From CAYPTY01 sp964413935 (GTDB lineage: Bacteria > Bacteroidota > Rhodothermia > Balneolales > Balneolaceae): 64,000 nucleotides of DNA. The notes below the pieces were generated by a model, which searched no databases, was not told the DNA's origin, and saw nothing but the letters and a program-made list of their open reading frames with translations. Every line of letters starts with the position of its first letter. Position 1 is the stretch's first letter. Below, in pieces: positions 17,373-26,050 of this stretch. Position numbers and translations under genes: made by a program. Where the stretch lies: assembly GCA_964413935.1 (NCBI GenBank), contig CAYPTY010000014.1, positions 24,626 to 88,625 on the forward strand, read 5' to 3'.

Positions 17373-18086
17373 TTATTCGGTTTCTTTTTCTTCGTCGTTA
17401 AATTTTTTCAGTAAATCCGGTCTTCGTTCTCGGGTCTTTTGAAGGGATTGTTCTCTTCTCCATTCCTCGATCTTTTTCTGGGCGCCGGAGCGTAAAATCT
17501 CCGGAACCTCAAGGTTATTGTAGTTTGATGGCCGCGTATACATGGGTGCATCCAGCAAGCCATCCTGAAATGAATCGTTGAGTGCGCTTTCCGCATCTCC
17601 GATTACACCCGGTATTAATCGGGTAATGGCATCTGTAATGACCAATGCAGGCAACTCGCCTCCTGAAAGCACATAATCACCCACTGAGATTTCCCGGGTT
17701 ATGAGTGTATCTCTCACGCGCTGGTCGATTCCCTTGTAATGTCCGCAGAGTATAATCAGGTTTTTCTTCAGGCTGAGTTCATTGGCGCTCGACTGCTCAA
17801 AAACCTCCCCGTCGGGAGCTGTGTAAATAACCTCATCATAATTGCGTTCACTTTTCAGGTGTTCGATGCAGCTGAAAATAGGCTGAGGACTCAACACCAT
17901 ACCTGCACCGCCTCCGTAAGGATAATCATCTACTTTGAGATGCTTATTTTCGGTGAAATCCCGGAGATCATGAACATGGATTTCAACCAGCTCCTTTTCA
18001 CGGGCCCTGCCCACAATACTGTGAGAGAGCGGCGATTCCAGCAGCATAGGCACAGCGGATATGATATCAATTCGGATCTCAGCCAC
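17373..18086 (-). CDS. trmD: tRNA (guanine37-N1)-methyltransferase
   Basis: The 237-residue TrmD methylates G37 next to the anticodon, preventing +1 frameshifting. The trefoil-knot SAM site is visible in ILCGHYKGIDQRV and in EISVGDYVLSGGELPA, and the DDYPYGGGAGMV segment is typical. The start is GTG. Its first 8 bases overlap the end of rimM, which fixes the start and implies coupled translation. Confidence 0.97.
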   Translation of the reverse strand: MAEIRIDIISAVPMLLESPLSHSIVGRAREKELVEIHVHDLRDFTENKHLKVDDYPYGGGAGMVLSPQPIFSCIEHLKSERNYDEVIYTAPDGEVFEQSSANELSLKKNLIILCGHYKGIDQRVRDTLITREISVGDYVLSGGELPALVITDAITRLIPGVIGDAESALNDSFQDGLLDAPMYTRPSNYNNLEVPEILRSGAQKKIEEWRREQSLQKTRERRPDLLKKFNDEEKETE

Positions 18087-18603
18087 GTAATCTTTCCAGA
18101 TTTATGAAGGTAATGTGCTGATTCTCGTCATCAATACCGGTGACGAATTCATCCACAAAAGGAATCATCAATCCGCTTTCAGCCAGTTGTATGACCGGAT
18201 GTGCTGCCGTATAAAAAACGTCAGCAACCCGATCGCTGAACTCATCATCCGCAGAATCGCTGACTGTGTAATTCAGCCATTCCGCTTCTTCCGGATCATT
18301 CAGCCAGGCTTCCGCTTCTGATTCGGGAATCAAAAGGGAGTAGCCTCTGAGGCTTTCTGCGCTGTTTCGGTCAATAACCTTGTCAAAAAGAACAAAGAAC
18401 GATGGATTTTCCGGCGATCCGGCTATTCGTACCTGATCGATGCGCATGGGCATCATCTCGCCGGCAGGACTCTTCAGATAAACCAGTGATAAATCACGGA
18501 TCAGATCCGAATCCCCGCTGGTGAAATCCACTTTGATTTCACCTTTCAGGCCGTGGGATTTACCCAGCAGCCCGATTTCAATAAAATGTGTGGTAGCACT
18601 CAT
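18079..18603 (-). CDS. rimM: Ribosome maturation factor RimM
   Basis: The 174-residue RimM assists assembly of the 30S head, binding S19. It opens with IGLLGKSHGLKGEIKV, the typical N-terminal barrel motif, and ends with the PRC-barrel domain (LIPFVDEFVTGIDDENQHI in two segments, about residues 145-165). It sits between rpsP (18 bases upstream) and trmD (overlapping). Confidence 0.94.
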   Translation of the reverse strand: MSATTHFIEIGLLGKSHGLKGEIKVDFTSGDSDLIRDLSLVYLKSPAGEMMPMRIDQVRIAGSPENPSFFVLFDKVIDRNSAESLRGYSLLIPESEAEAWLNDPEEAEWLNYTVSDSADDEFSDRVADVFYTAAHPVIQLAESGLMIPFVDEFVTGIDDENQHITFINLERLRG

Positions 18604-18621
18604 GTGGCCACCGATCAGTGT

Positions 18622-19599
18622 TTACTGATTTTTGGATTCCCAGGCAGCAAGTACGGTTTTACGATCCTCGCTGTCAGTTACAAAGCCTTGAAGCTGCTCC
18701 AGATCAGTGTCACTGATATGGGTAATGGCCTCTTTGGCAGTCATATCGGTAGAAACAGGGCCATCAGTCGATTCCTCTTTAGCTGTAGTTTCCTCAGCCG
18801 GGGCCTCTTCTTCCACAACTGCCTCAGCTGCTTCTTCAGCCTTGGTTTCTGTTTCTGTTTCTGCTTCAGCTTCTGTTTCCGCAGGGGCTTCTTCTACTTC
18901 TTCTTTTACTGCCTCAGCCTCTTCTACAGTCTCAGCTTCACTTTCTTCATCTGTGGATGTTTCAGCTTCGCTTTCTGTTTCTTCGGCCGCTGTTTCTGTT
19001 TCAGCCGTCTCTGCTTCAGCGGTTGCCTCCTCTGCTGGAGCTTCTTCCGTTTTTTCTTCGGCAGCCGTTTCAGGAGTCGTTTCAGCAATTTCCTCGGCTA
19101 CTTCTTCTTCGGCCACTACTTCATCTACTGCTTCTTCAACTTCAGCGCTGGCTTCTTCGGAAGCAAGTTCTTCAGCAGCCTCAGTAGATTTGGTTTTAAC
19201 GGCTTCTTTATAGGATTTTTCTTCAGCAGCCAGAATATCTTTCATTTTATCTTTTTTGCTGAGTTCCTCTTCCTGTTTAGAAGCACGGTAAGCAGACCAT
19301 TCATTCATGGCCGATTCAATTTCTTCTTCTGTTTTACCCCAGCGGATCAGGTGACGTTTGTAAAGTACCCCTTCGTCACGCAGAATATTGCGCACGGTGT
19401 CGGTTGGCTGAGCACCGGTATCCAGCCAGTACATGATGCGGTCTTCATTCAGTACCACTTCTTTGTGTTCGCTAACGTTATCGTAACGGCCAACCTGCTC
19501 GATGATGCGTCCATCTCGTTTGGCGCGGCTGTCCGCAACTACGATGTGATAATAAGGACGTCGGATTCGCCCTTTTCTTTGTAGTCTTAGTTTAATCAA
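18622..19599 (-). CDS. rpsP: 30S ribosomal protein bS16 with long acidic C-terminal extension
   Basis: Residues 1 to about 85 are a normal S16 (MIKLRLQRKGRIRRPYYHIVV opening, given here only for its pattern; IEQVGRYD; WLDTGAQPTDTV). Usual S16 proteins end near 80-110 residues, but this one has 325. Residues about 138-279 are almost only Glu, Ala, Thr, Val and Ser. Residues about 286-325 form a separate short helical piece (DLEQLQGFV then DRKTVLAAWESK). The start is TTG, well supported by AGGAG seven bases upstream (19607-19611). It is in the ffh-to-rplS cluster. See the finding on the tail. Confidence 0.93.
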   Translation of the reverse strand: MIKLRLQRKGRIRRPYYHIVVADSRAKRDGRIIEQVGRYDNVSEHKEVVLNEDRIMYWLDTGAQPTDTVRNILRDEGVLYKRHLIRWGKTEEEIESAMNEWSAYRASKQEEELSKKDKMKDILAAEEKSYKEAVKTKSTEAAEELASEEASAEVEEAVDEVVAEEEVAEEIAETTPETAAEEKTEEAPAEEATAEAETAETETAAEETESEAETSTDEESEAETVEEAEAVKEEVEEAPAETEAEAETETETKAEEAAEAVVEEEAPAEETTAKEESTDGPVSTDMTAKEAITHISDTDLEQLQGFVTDSEDRKTVLAAWESKNQ

Positions 19600-19629
19600 T
19601 GATGATCTCCTGTGTGTTTGTACTTTATT

Positions 19630-20970
19630 TTATCGGCTACCAGGCATATTGCCCATGGCCTGAAGAGCACGTCCCATATTTCCCATTTTGGACATGGTCT
19701 TCATCATTTTTTTCATTTGTTTGAACTGCTTCATCAGGTCATTTACCTCTTTAACGCTTCGGCCTGAACCCTCAGCAATTCTTCTTCGCCGTGATCCATT
19801 AAGGATTTCCGGATTTTGACGTTCTTCGATGGTCATAGACCGGATGATGGCCTCAATAGGCTTAAAGGCATCATCACTGATTTCCTCATCCCCGATCATG
19901 TTATTTGCTCCCGGTATCATTTTCACCAGGTCGCCAAAACTGCCCATTTTCTGAATCTTCTGAATCTGATCCAGGAAATCTTCCAGGTCAAATTTATTGG
20001 ACTTAATCTTTTTCTGCAGCTTAAGAGCCTGTTCCTCATCAAACTGCTGCTGGGCTTTTTCAACCAGTGAAACCACATCACCCATGCCCAGAATACGCTG
20101 AGCCATCCGATCGGGATAGAATGGGGAAATGGCATCCAGTTTTTCACCGGTACTTACAAACTTAATCGGTTTATCCACCACTGTTTTGATGGAAAGAGCG
20201 GCACCCCCACGCGTATCCCCATCCAGCTTGGTCAGCACAACGCCGTCAAAGTCGATTCGCTCATTAAATGCTTTTGCTGTATTCACCGCATCCTGCCCGG
20301 TCATGGAATCTACCACAAACAGCGTTTCGGTAGGATTGATGGCCTTTTTAATTTCAGCCACCTCATTCATCATCTGCTCGTCGATGGCGAGTCGACCTGC
20401 TGTATCCACAATAACGGTATCCAGCGCCAGGCTTTTAGCCATGGAAACAGCTTCTTTGGCAACCCGCACCGGATCTTTGGGATCGATGGTGTAAACCGGA
20501 ACATTGATCTGATCAGCCAGTGTCTTCAGCTGCTCGATGGCTGCAGGGCGATAAACATCAGCCGCGGCAACAATAGGATTACGATTTTTCTCTTCTTTGA
20601 GCCATTTGGCCAGCTTTCCGGTGAAGGTGGTTTTACCGGAACCCTGTAAACCTGCAATCAGAATTACAGTGGGGGGAACATCCGAGGTTTTGATGTCGCT
20701 CTTTTCTTCCCCAAAAACCTTAACCAGTTCATCATAAACAATCTTTGTAAACTGCTGACCGGGATTTACACTTTTGAGTACATCGGATCCCTCAGCCTGG
20801 GCTTTAACTTCCGCGGTAAAGGTTCGGGCAACATCGTAATTTACGTCAGCATCCAGCAGAGCCCGGCGTATTTCGCGCACAGTTTCAGCAATGTTCAGCT
20901 CGCTGATTTTGGCTTCGCCTTTGAGGCCTTTAAAGGCCAGCTCTAATTTCGATGATAGATCTTCAAACAT
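19630..20970 (-). CDS. ffh: Signal recognition particle protein Ffh
   Basis: The 446-residue SRP54 GTPase binds signal sequences of nascent membrane proteins and docks with FtsY. The NG domain shows GLQGSGKTT (P-loop, about residue 107), DTAGR, TKLDGD and GGAALS. The M domain is methionine-rich, with long Met-containing helices up to the C-terminus (residues about 330-440). It is the first gene of the minus-strand translation cluster, 30 bases upstream of rpsP. Confidence 0.97.
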   Translation of the reverse strand: MFEDLSSKLELAFKGLKGEAKISELNIAETVREIRRALLDADVNYDVARTFTAEVKAQAEGSDVLKSVNPGQQFTKIVYDELVKVFGEEKSDIKTSDVPPTVILIAGLQGSGKTTFTGKLAKWLKEEKNRNPIVAAADVYRPAAIEQLKTLADQINVPVYTIDPKDPVRVAKEAVSMAKSLALDTVIVDTAGRLAIDEQMMNEVAEIKKAINPTETLFVVDSMTGQDAVNTAKAFNERIDFDGVVLTKLDGDTRGGAALSIKTVVDKPIKFVSTGEKLDAISPFYPDRMAQRILGMGDVVSLVEKAQQQFDEEQALKLQKKIKSNKFDLEDFLDQIQKIQKMGSFGDLVKMIPGANNMIGDEEISDDAFKPIEAIIRSMTIEERQNPEILNGSRRRRIAEGSGRSVKEVNDLMKQFKQMKKMMKTMSKMGNMGRALQAMGNMPGSR

Positions 20971-21144
20971 AGATTAATAAACAGGATGCTTTTTCACTTG
21001 TAGTAAAGTCGCGAAAATTAAGCTTTATTCTGTGGCTTATCAACATCTGTGTGGATAAAATTCAATAGAACAGGCTTTTTCGTATCGCTTTTGGGTTAAG
21101 GAATTACGATTTTCATCAAAACTGAATCAACCGACTGGAAAATT
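20971..21144. promoter_or_regulatory. Divergent ffh/fabI control region with a DnaA-box inverted pair
   Basis: The 174-base divergent gap contains TTATCAACA at 21037-21045 and an exact DnaA box on the other strand, TGTGGATAA, at 21050-21058, separated by four bases. Together they form an imperfect dyad. The same TTATCAACA word occurs as a perfect inverted pair upstream of gyrB. Binding by DnaA is an inference from the match only; I could not place confident -10/-35 elements. Confidence 0.4.
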
Positions 21145-21969
21145 ATGGCTTACGGACTCTTAAAGGGAAAAAAAGGAATTATCTTCGGAGCGCTTGATGA
21201 GCGCAGTATTGCCTGGCGTGTTGCCCTGGCTTGTAAGCGGGAAGGAGCAGAATTTGCACTTTCTAATGCACCCATCGCACTGCGTCTGGGAACGCTGAAT
21301 GCACTGGCTGAGGAAACCGGAGCCGAAATTATCCCCTGCGACGTCACCAAAGACGATGAAATCCTTGAACTCATTGAAAAAGTAAAGGAATCCTATGGAG
21401 GGATTGACTTTATCCTGCATGCCATCGGGATGTCGCCTAACATCCGAAAAAAGAAAGAATACGAGAACCTGAACTACAACTGGTATCAGCAAACACTGGA
21501 TGTTTCGGCCATTTCACTGCATCGCATTTTGCATCATTGCAATGAACAGGGATTACTGAATGATGGTGCATCTGTGATCGCTCTTTCCTATATAGGTGCT
21601 CAGCGTATTTTCTCCAAGTATTCAGATATGAATGACGCCAAAGCCCTGCTTGAAAGCATCGCCCGGAATTACGGCAGCAGACTTGCTGAACGCGGAATCC
21701 GTGTGAATACCATATCGCAGGCGCCGACCAAAACTTCAGCCGGTACCGGAATCAAGGGTTTTGACGGCATGTACACCTTTGCTGAAAAACTTTCGCCGCT
21801 GGGTAATCCTACTGCAGATGAATGTGCGGATTATTGCGTCACTCTCTTTTCTGACCTGACCCGTAAGGTGACGATGCAGAACCTGTACCACGATGGAGGT
21901 TTTGTAACTTCAGGTATTTCTGAAGAAATGATCGAAGACCTGGCTAAGATTTACGGCGAAAACGAGTAA
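21145..21969 (+). CDS. fabI: Enoyl-[acyl-carrier-protein] reductase (NADH)
   Basis: The 274-residue FabI carries out the last reduction of each fatty-acid elongation round. It is a short-chain-dehydrogenase fold with the FabI-type nucleotide motif (GALDERSIAWRVA near residue 15-27) and the YSDMNDAK segment that gives the Tyr-x6-Lys active pair specific for FabI. The AGTGIKGFDGM segment matches the substrate-loop region. It is followed 3 bases later by ruvC. Possible triclosan or diazaborine sensitivity follows from the family. Confidence 0.95.
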   Translation: MAYGLLKGKKGIIFGALDERSIAWRVALACKREGAEFALSNAPIALRLGTLNALAEETGAEIIPCDVTKDDEILELIEKVKESYGGIDFILHAIGMSPNIRKKKEYENLNYNWYQQTLDVSAISLHRILHHCNEQGLLNDGASVIALSYIGAQRIFSKYSDMNDAKALLESIARNYGSRLAERGIRVNTISQAPTKTSAGTGIKGFDGMYTFAEKLSPLGNPTADECADYCVTLFSDLTRKVTMQNLYHDGGFVTSGISEEMIEDLAKIYGENE

Positions 21970-21972
21970 ATC

Positions 21973-22545
21973 ATGCCGGAAGTGATTATCGGCATCGATC
22001 CTGGTTCCCGGAAAACGGGAATCGCAGTACTCACCGAAAAAAAAGGGCAATGGATTGCCCTGCACTGTGAAACACTGAATATAAGCGGTACCGAAGATCA
22101 CGCAGAAAGACTGAAAGAGATCTTTGATCATATTTCAGCCCTTATCAAAAAGATAAAGCCTACCCAATGCGCGGTGGAAACCCCGGTTTACGGTGTGGAT
22201 CCGCTGGCTATGTTAAAACTGGGACGCGCACAGGCCGCTGCCATGCTGGCCGCCCGGTCTCAGGGAATCGAAGTTTTTGAGTACTATCCCAAAGAGGTAA
22301 AGAAATCCATTACCGGAAATGGCAATGCCACCAAAGATCAGGTCGCATTCATGCTGGAAAAAACGGTGAGCCTACCGGATCAAAAATTATCCAAAGACGC
22401 TACCGATGCCCTTGCCGTTGCCTGGTGTCATGGCATGAGTAGAACCGGCATTCCAAAAACATCGGGGCAGAGCCATCAGAACAATAAAAAATCGGACTGG
22501 AAGCAATTTATTGAATCCAATCCGGACAGAGTGAGAAAGCCATGA
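21973..22545 (+). CDS. ruvC: Holliday junction resolvase RuvC
   Basis: The 190-residue RuvC endonuclease cuts Holliday junctions resolved with RuvAB. Acidic metal-binding residues are visible: D9 in IGIDPGSRKTG, a glutamate in AVETPVYG at about 66, and the DATDALAVAWCH cluster near residue 138. The last four bases overlap the ruvA start (ATGA), so the pair is co-translated. ruvB is not in the window. The basic C-terminal tail (about 25 residues) is longer than in E. coli. Confidence 0.95.
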   Translation: MPEVIIGIDPGSRKTGIAVLTEKKGQWIALHCETLNISGTEDHAERLKEIFDHISALIKKIKPTQCAVETPVYGVDPLAMLKLGRAQAAAMLAARSQGIEVFEYYPKEVKKSITGNGNATKDQVAFMLEKTVSLPDQKLSKDATDALAVAWCHGMSRTGIPKTSGQSHQNNKKSDWKQFIESNPDRVRKP

Positions 22546-23132
22546 TCGCATTTCTGAAAGGAATTATTGAAGAAATTCATCCTGACCGGGTACTTGTGGA
22601 TGTGAACGGAGTCGGCTATGAAGCCCATATCTCCCTGCAGACTTATGAGGCATTGAATAGGCATAAAGGAGAGGTGAAAATCCGTTGCTATCAGCATATT
22701 ACGGATTCAGACCAGCGCCTTTTCGGTTTTTACAATCAATCTGAGATGGATTTATTTGAAAAACTGATCACGGTGAAGGGCGTAGGCCCAAAACTTGGGT
22801 TAACCATACTTTCAGGGCTATCGGCGGACGAAATCACCCATTCCATCATAAACGCCGATGCAGCCCGGCTATCAAAAATACCCGGAATTGGAAAAAAGTC
22901 AGCTGAGCGCATTATTCTTGAACTCAAAGACAAGATGGAGATCTCGGCTTCGGGTATGAACAGTGCCGGAATCGCACAGGGAATGGGAGCCAAAGAGGAG
23001 GCTGTGTCGGCCCTCGAATCGCTTGGATACAAGAAAAAAGACGCTGAACAGGTGGTATCTAGAGTGATGAGTGAAGGGGTATCTGAAGTCTCTGCACTCA
23101 TAAAAAAGGCACTTTCAGAGCTCAACAGGTAA
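22542..23132 (+). CDS. ruvA: Holliday junction branch-migration protein RuvA
   Basis: The 196-residue RuvA binds four-way junctions and loads the RuvB helicase. It has the N-terminal OB domain (IAFLKGIIEEI...GVGYEAHIS), the helix-hairpin-helix motifs (KGVGPKLGL at about 80 and IPGIGKKSAERII at about 112), and a C-terminal UBA-like domain (AVSALESLGYKKKDAEQVV). It starts inside the ruvC stop codon. Confidence 0.96.
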   Translation: MIAFLKGIIEEIHPDRVLVDVNGVGYEAHISLQTYEALNRHKGEVKIRCYQHITDSDQRLFGFYNQSEMDLFEKLITVKGVGPKLGLTILSGLSADEITHSIINADAARLSKIPGIGKKSAERIILELKDKMEISASGMNSAGIAQGMGAKEEAVSALESLGYKKKDAEQVVSRVMSEGVSEVSALIKKALSELNR

Positions 23133-23213
23133 CAATTTCTTAATCCCTTTACCTGTATATTATGTTGGTACTGAATTAGTCAGTATGTCAAATTGATAAC
23201 GAATCGGATACAA

Positions 23214-23891
23214 GTGGCTAAGCAAACAATTCTCGTAGTTGATGATGAAAAGGACCTGCTGGACCTGATCGAATACAACCTGAAAAAAGAAGGATTTGAT
23301 GTAATTAAGGCGGAGGACGGACAAAAGGGAATTGAGCTTGCCCGTGAAAAAAAGCCGAATCTGGTACTTCTAGACATCATGATGCCAAAAATGGATGGTC
23401 TGGAAGTTTGCGATGTGATGCGCGAAGACAAAGATCTTAAAGGCATCCCCATCATTTTCCTGACAGCCCGCAGTGATGAAAAAACAGAAGTGGAGGGATT
23501 GAACAAGGGAGGCGATGATTACATCACCAAGCCTATAAGTACTACCAAACTGATTTCACGTATTAAAGCGGTGCTCAGAAGATTCTATGGAAATCAGGAA
23601 GTAGTGAATCAGCTCGAAGTACACGATATCAAAATTGATAAGGATCGCTACATTGTTTCCAGAGGGGAGGAGGAATTTCAGCTGCCCCGAAAAGAATTCG
23701 AACTGCTTTTCTTCTTGGCCAGCCGCAAAGGAAAAGTGCTGGACCGACAAACCCTGTTGAATCAGGTCTGGGGCGATAACATTTATGTGGTAGACCGAAC
23801 GGTTGATGTTCATATCCGAAAAATCAGAGAAAAACTTGGGGATCACTACATTGAAACGGTAAAAGGAGTTGGTTATCGTTTTAAAGAATGA
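23214..23891 (+). CDS. OmpR/PhoB-family response regulator
   Basis: About 225 residues with a receiver domain (DDEKDLL acidic pocket, phospho-acceptor Asp in LLDIMMP near residue 53, Thr in LTAR, Lys in TKPI) and a winged-helix DNA-binding domain (RKEFELLFFLA, ending IETVKGVGYRF). I start at GTG, giving MAKQTILVVDD, because this fits the family; the longer frame from a TTG at 23193 adds seven unrelated residues. The last four bases overlap the kinase gene. Likely a PhoB-type system, though no pho genes flank it. Confidence 0.92.
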   Translation: MAKQTILVVDDEKDLLDLIEYNLKKEGFDVIKAEDGQKGIELAREKKPNLVLLDIMMPKMDGLEVCDVMREDKDLKGIPIIFLTARSDEKTEVEGLNKGGDDYITKPISTTKLISRIKAVLRRFYGNQEVVNQLEVHDIKIDKDRYIVSRGEEEFQLPRKEFELLFFLASRKGKVLDRQTLLNQVWGDNIYVVDRTVDVHIRKIREKLGDHYIETVKGVGYRFKE

Positions 23892-24970
23892 GTAAATCCA
23901 AGAAGAAGTCCCGGCCCTATTTTCAGATAGGCTTCCGGATTGCGGTTTATACCTCCATAATTTCTGCTGTTCTCGTTTTTGTACTGCTGTACTTTGTTGC
24001 GGGCACCGATCTGAGTACCGATCTTTTCTATTCCGGCATCGCCCTCCTCACCATTTTCGTGCTGGTCTACATCACCGAAACCCGCATTCAGCAGCGGCGG
24101 CTTCGTGTACTGAACAATATCATCAAGAACATAGCCCGTAAACGTTTTCAGGAATACGAGGATATAACCACGCCTTACAATGATGAAGTGGATTATCTGG
24201 TGAGGCAGTCGGTTCGAGCCAGTCAGATGGTTGAAAAAGAAATTCAGCGGCTGAACCAGATTGAAAATTACCGAAAGGAATTCATCGGAGATATTTCACA
24301 TGAACTCAAAACCCCGATTTTTGCTATTCAGGGCTTCATCGAAACCCTGCTGAATGGTGCTGTGGATGACGAAGAAGTGAACCGCGACTTTCTGAAAAAA
24401 GCGATGAGAAATGTGAACCGGCTCATTTTTCTCACAAAAGATCTTATGGAGATTTCACGTCTCGAAACCGGGGAAATGAAATCCAATATCGAGGAAATAT
24501 ACCTGCACGATGTAATCACCGATGTGATTGAATCACTGGGGTATAAAGCCCAGCGGGATGATGTGGAGTTAACACTGGACGAGTTTGATAAAACCCTTCA
24601 GGTTTATGCCGATCGCAATCAGATTAAACAAGTACTGATTAATTTGATCGAGAACGGGATTAAATACAATAAGCAGGGCGGGAAGGTGCATGTTTCCGTC
24701 AGCAATTATCTGAAAAATGAATCCAAAGTACTGATCAAAGTACAGGATACAGGAATCGGGATTGATCAGAAAGATATTGAGCGGGTTACCGAGCGGTTTT
24801 TCCGGGTGGACAAATCCCGCTCAAGGGAAAAAGGGGGAACCGGCCTGGGCCTTTCCATCGTGAAACATATTATGGAAGCTCACAATGAACATTTTTATGT
24901 TGAGTCTAAACTGAATGAAGGTTCTGTGTTTAGCTTCACCCTTCGCAAAGTTGAAATCGTAAATGCATAG
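23888..24970 (+). CDS. Membrane-bound sensor histidine kinase (PhoR-like)
   Basis: A 360-residue kinase with two transmembrane segments (about residues 15-36 and 44-62), a short HAMP-like linker, a HisKA domain with the phospho-histidine in DISHELKTP (about residue 139) and a HATPase domain with N box NLIENGIKYN, G1 DTGIGID and G2 GTGLGLSIV. There is almost no periplasmic sensor domain between the helices, so it may respond to the membrane or to a partner. Its partner regulator overlaps it upstream. Confidence 0.93.
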   Translation: MSKSKKKSRPYFQIGFRIAVYTSIISAVLVFVLLYFVAGTDLSTDLFYSGIALLTIFVLVYITETRIQQRRLRVLNNIIKNIARKRFQEYEDITTPYNDEVDYLVRQSVRASQMVEKEIQRLNQIENYRKEFIGDISHELKTPIFAIQGFIETLLNGAVDDEEVNRDFLKKAMRNVNRLIFLTKDLMEISRLETGEMKSNIEEIYLHDVITDVIESLGYKAQRDDVELTLDEFDKTLQVYADRNQIKQVLINLIENGIKYNKQGGKVHVSVSNYLKNESKVLIKVQDTGIGIDQKDIERVTERFFRVDKSRSREKGGTGLGLSIVKHIMEAHNEHFYVESKLNEGSVFSFTLRKVEIVNA

Positions 24971-24973
24971 ACC

Positions 24974-26050
24974 ATGAATTATGCCGTGATCATGGCCGGT
25001 GGATCGGGAACCCGTTTCTGGCCTAAAAGCACCTCTGAGACTCCTAAACAGTTTCTCCATCTTTTTGGAGAGGGAACCATGCTTCAGAATACCGTGGAAC
25101 GGGTTTCCGATATTATTCCACTGGAACAGGTTTATGTGGTTACCAACGACCGTTATGTGGATACCGTAGCACAACAGCTTCAGGGAATTCCGGAAGAAAA
25201 TATTATCGGTGAGTGTGTGGCCCGAAATACGGCGCCCTGCGTTGCTATTTCCGCTGCAATCCTGCGGGATAAGGATCCAGATTCAGTAATGGTGGTTCTC
25301 CCGGCCGATCATCACATTACAAAGCCAGGGGAATTCAGAACCTTTCTTAAAACGGCCATTGAAAAAGCCCGCAATGAGGATGCTCTGGTTACCATCGGCA
25401 TACAGCCCGACAAACCGGAAACCGGCTACGGCTACATTCAGCGCAGCAGTGAAGAAGGGGAAGAAATTGAAGGAAACACTGTGTTTAAGGTGGAGGGATT
25501 CAGAGAAAAACCGGACCTCAAAACAGCAGAAACCTTCCTTGAATCCGGAGACTTTTACTGGAACAGTGGCATGTTCATATGGAAAAGTGCCAACGTGATG
25601 AAGTCAATCCGAAACCATCTGCCCGATATGCACAAAGTGGCATTAATGGCACAAGCCGATGGGTTCACAAAACAGGCGATCGACCAGTTTTACGAAAATG
25701 CGGACAGTATTTCGATAGACTACGGCATCATGGAAAAAGCAAACAATGTGTTTGTGGTGCCCGGTGAATTCGGTTGGAACGATGTGGGAAGCTGGTCGGC
25801 TGCCTACGACTTATCCGAAAAAGACGAACTTGGTAACAATAAACCGGCCAACATTTTGCTGACGCACGGAAGCAATAACAATTATCTCTCACTGGATACC
25901 GATAAGATGGTGGCTTTGGTCGGGGTTGAAAACCTGGCGGTGGTAGAAACGGATTCGGCTATCTTAATCTGTGATCTCAGCAAAGCTCAGGATGTGAAAA
26001 AAATAGTTGAGCAGCTGAAGGCGGATGCGGATCTTAAAAAGTATTTATAG
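24974..26050 (+). CDS. manC: Mannose-1-phosphate guanylyltransferase
   Basis: A 358-residue nucleotidyltransferase forming GDP-mannose from mannose-1-phosphate and GTP for polysaccharide synthesis. The activating motif AGGSGTRFWPKS lies at residues 8-19 and GFREKPD, a family mark, at about residue 176. It covers only the transferase domain and the left-handed helix; the C-terminal isomerase half of bifunctional ManC/AlgA enzymes is missing, so the enzyme is monofunctional. It starts 3 bases after the kinase gene and overlaps the end of the convergent hydrolase gene by 6 bases. Confidence 0.93.
   Translation: MNYAVIMAGGSGTRFWPKSTSETPKQFLHLFGEGTMLQNTVERVSDIIPLEQVYVVTNDRYVDTVAQQLQGIPEENIIGECVARNTAPCVAISAAILRDKDPDSVMVVLPADHHITKPGEFRTFLKTAIEKARNEDALVTIGIQPDKPETGYGYIQRSSEEGEEIEGNTVFKVEGFREKPDLKTAETFLESGDFYWNSGMFIWKSANVMKSIRNHLPDMHKVALMAQADGFTKQAIDQFYENADSISIDYGIMEKANNVFVVPGEFGWNDVGSWSAAYDLSEKDELGNNKPANILLTHGSNNNYLSLDTDKMVALVGVENLAVVETDSAILICDLSKAQDVKKIVEQLKADADLKKYL

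Noticed and set aside
18553..19584. Long open frame on the plus strand opposite rpsP, very rich in Phe, Ser and Cys.
   Set aside because: It is the complement of the Glu/Ala codons of the S16 acidic tail, has no homology, and an overlapping second plus-strand frame looks the same.
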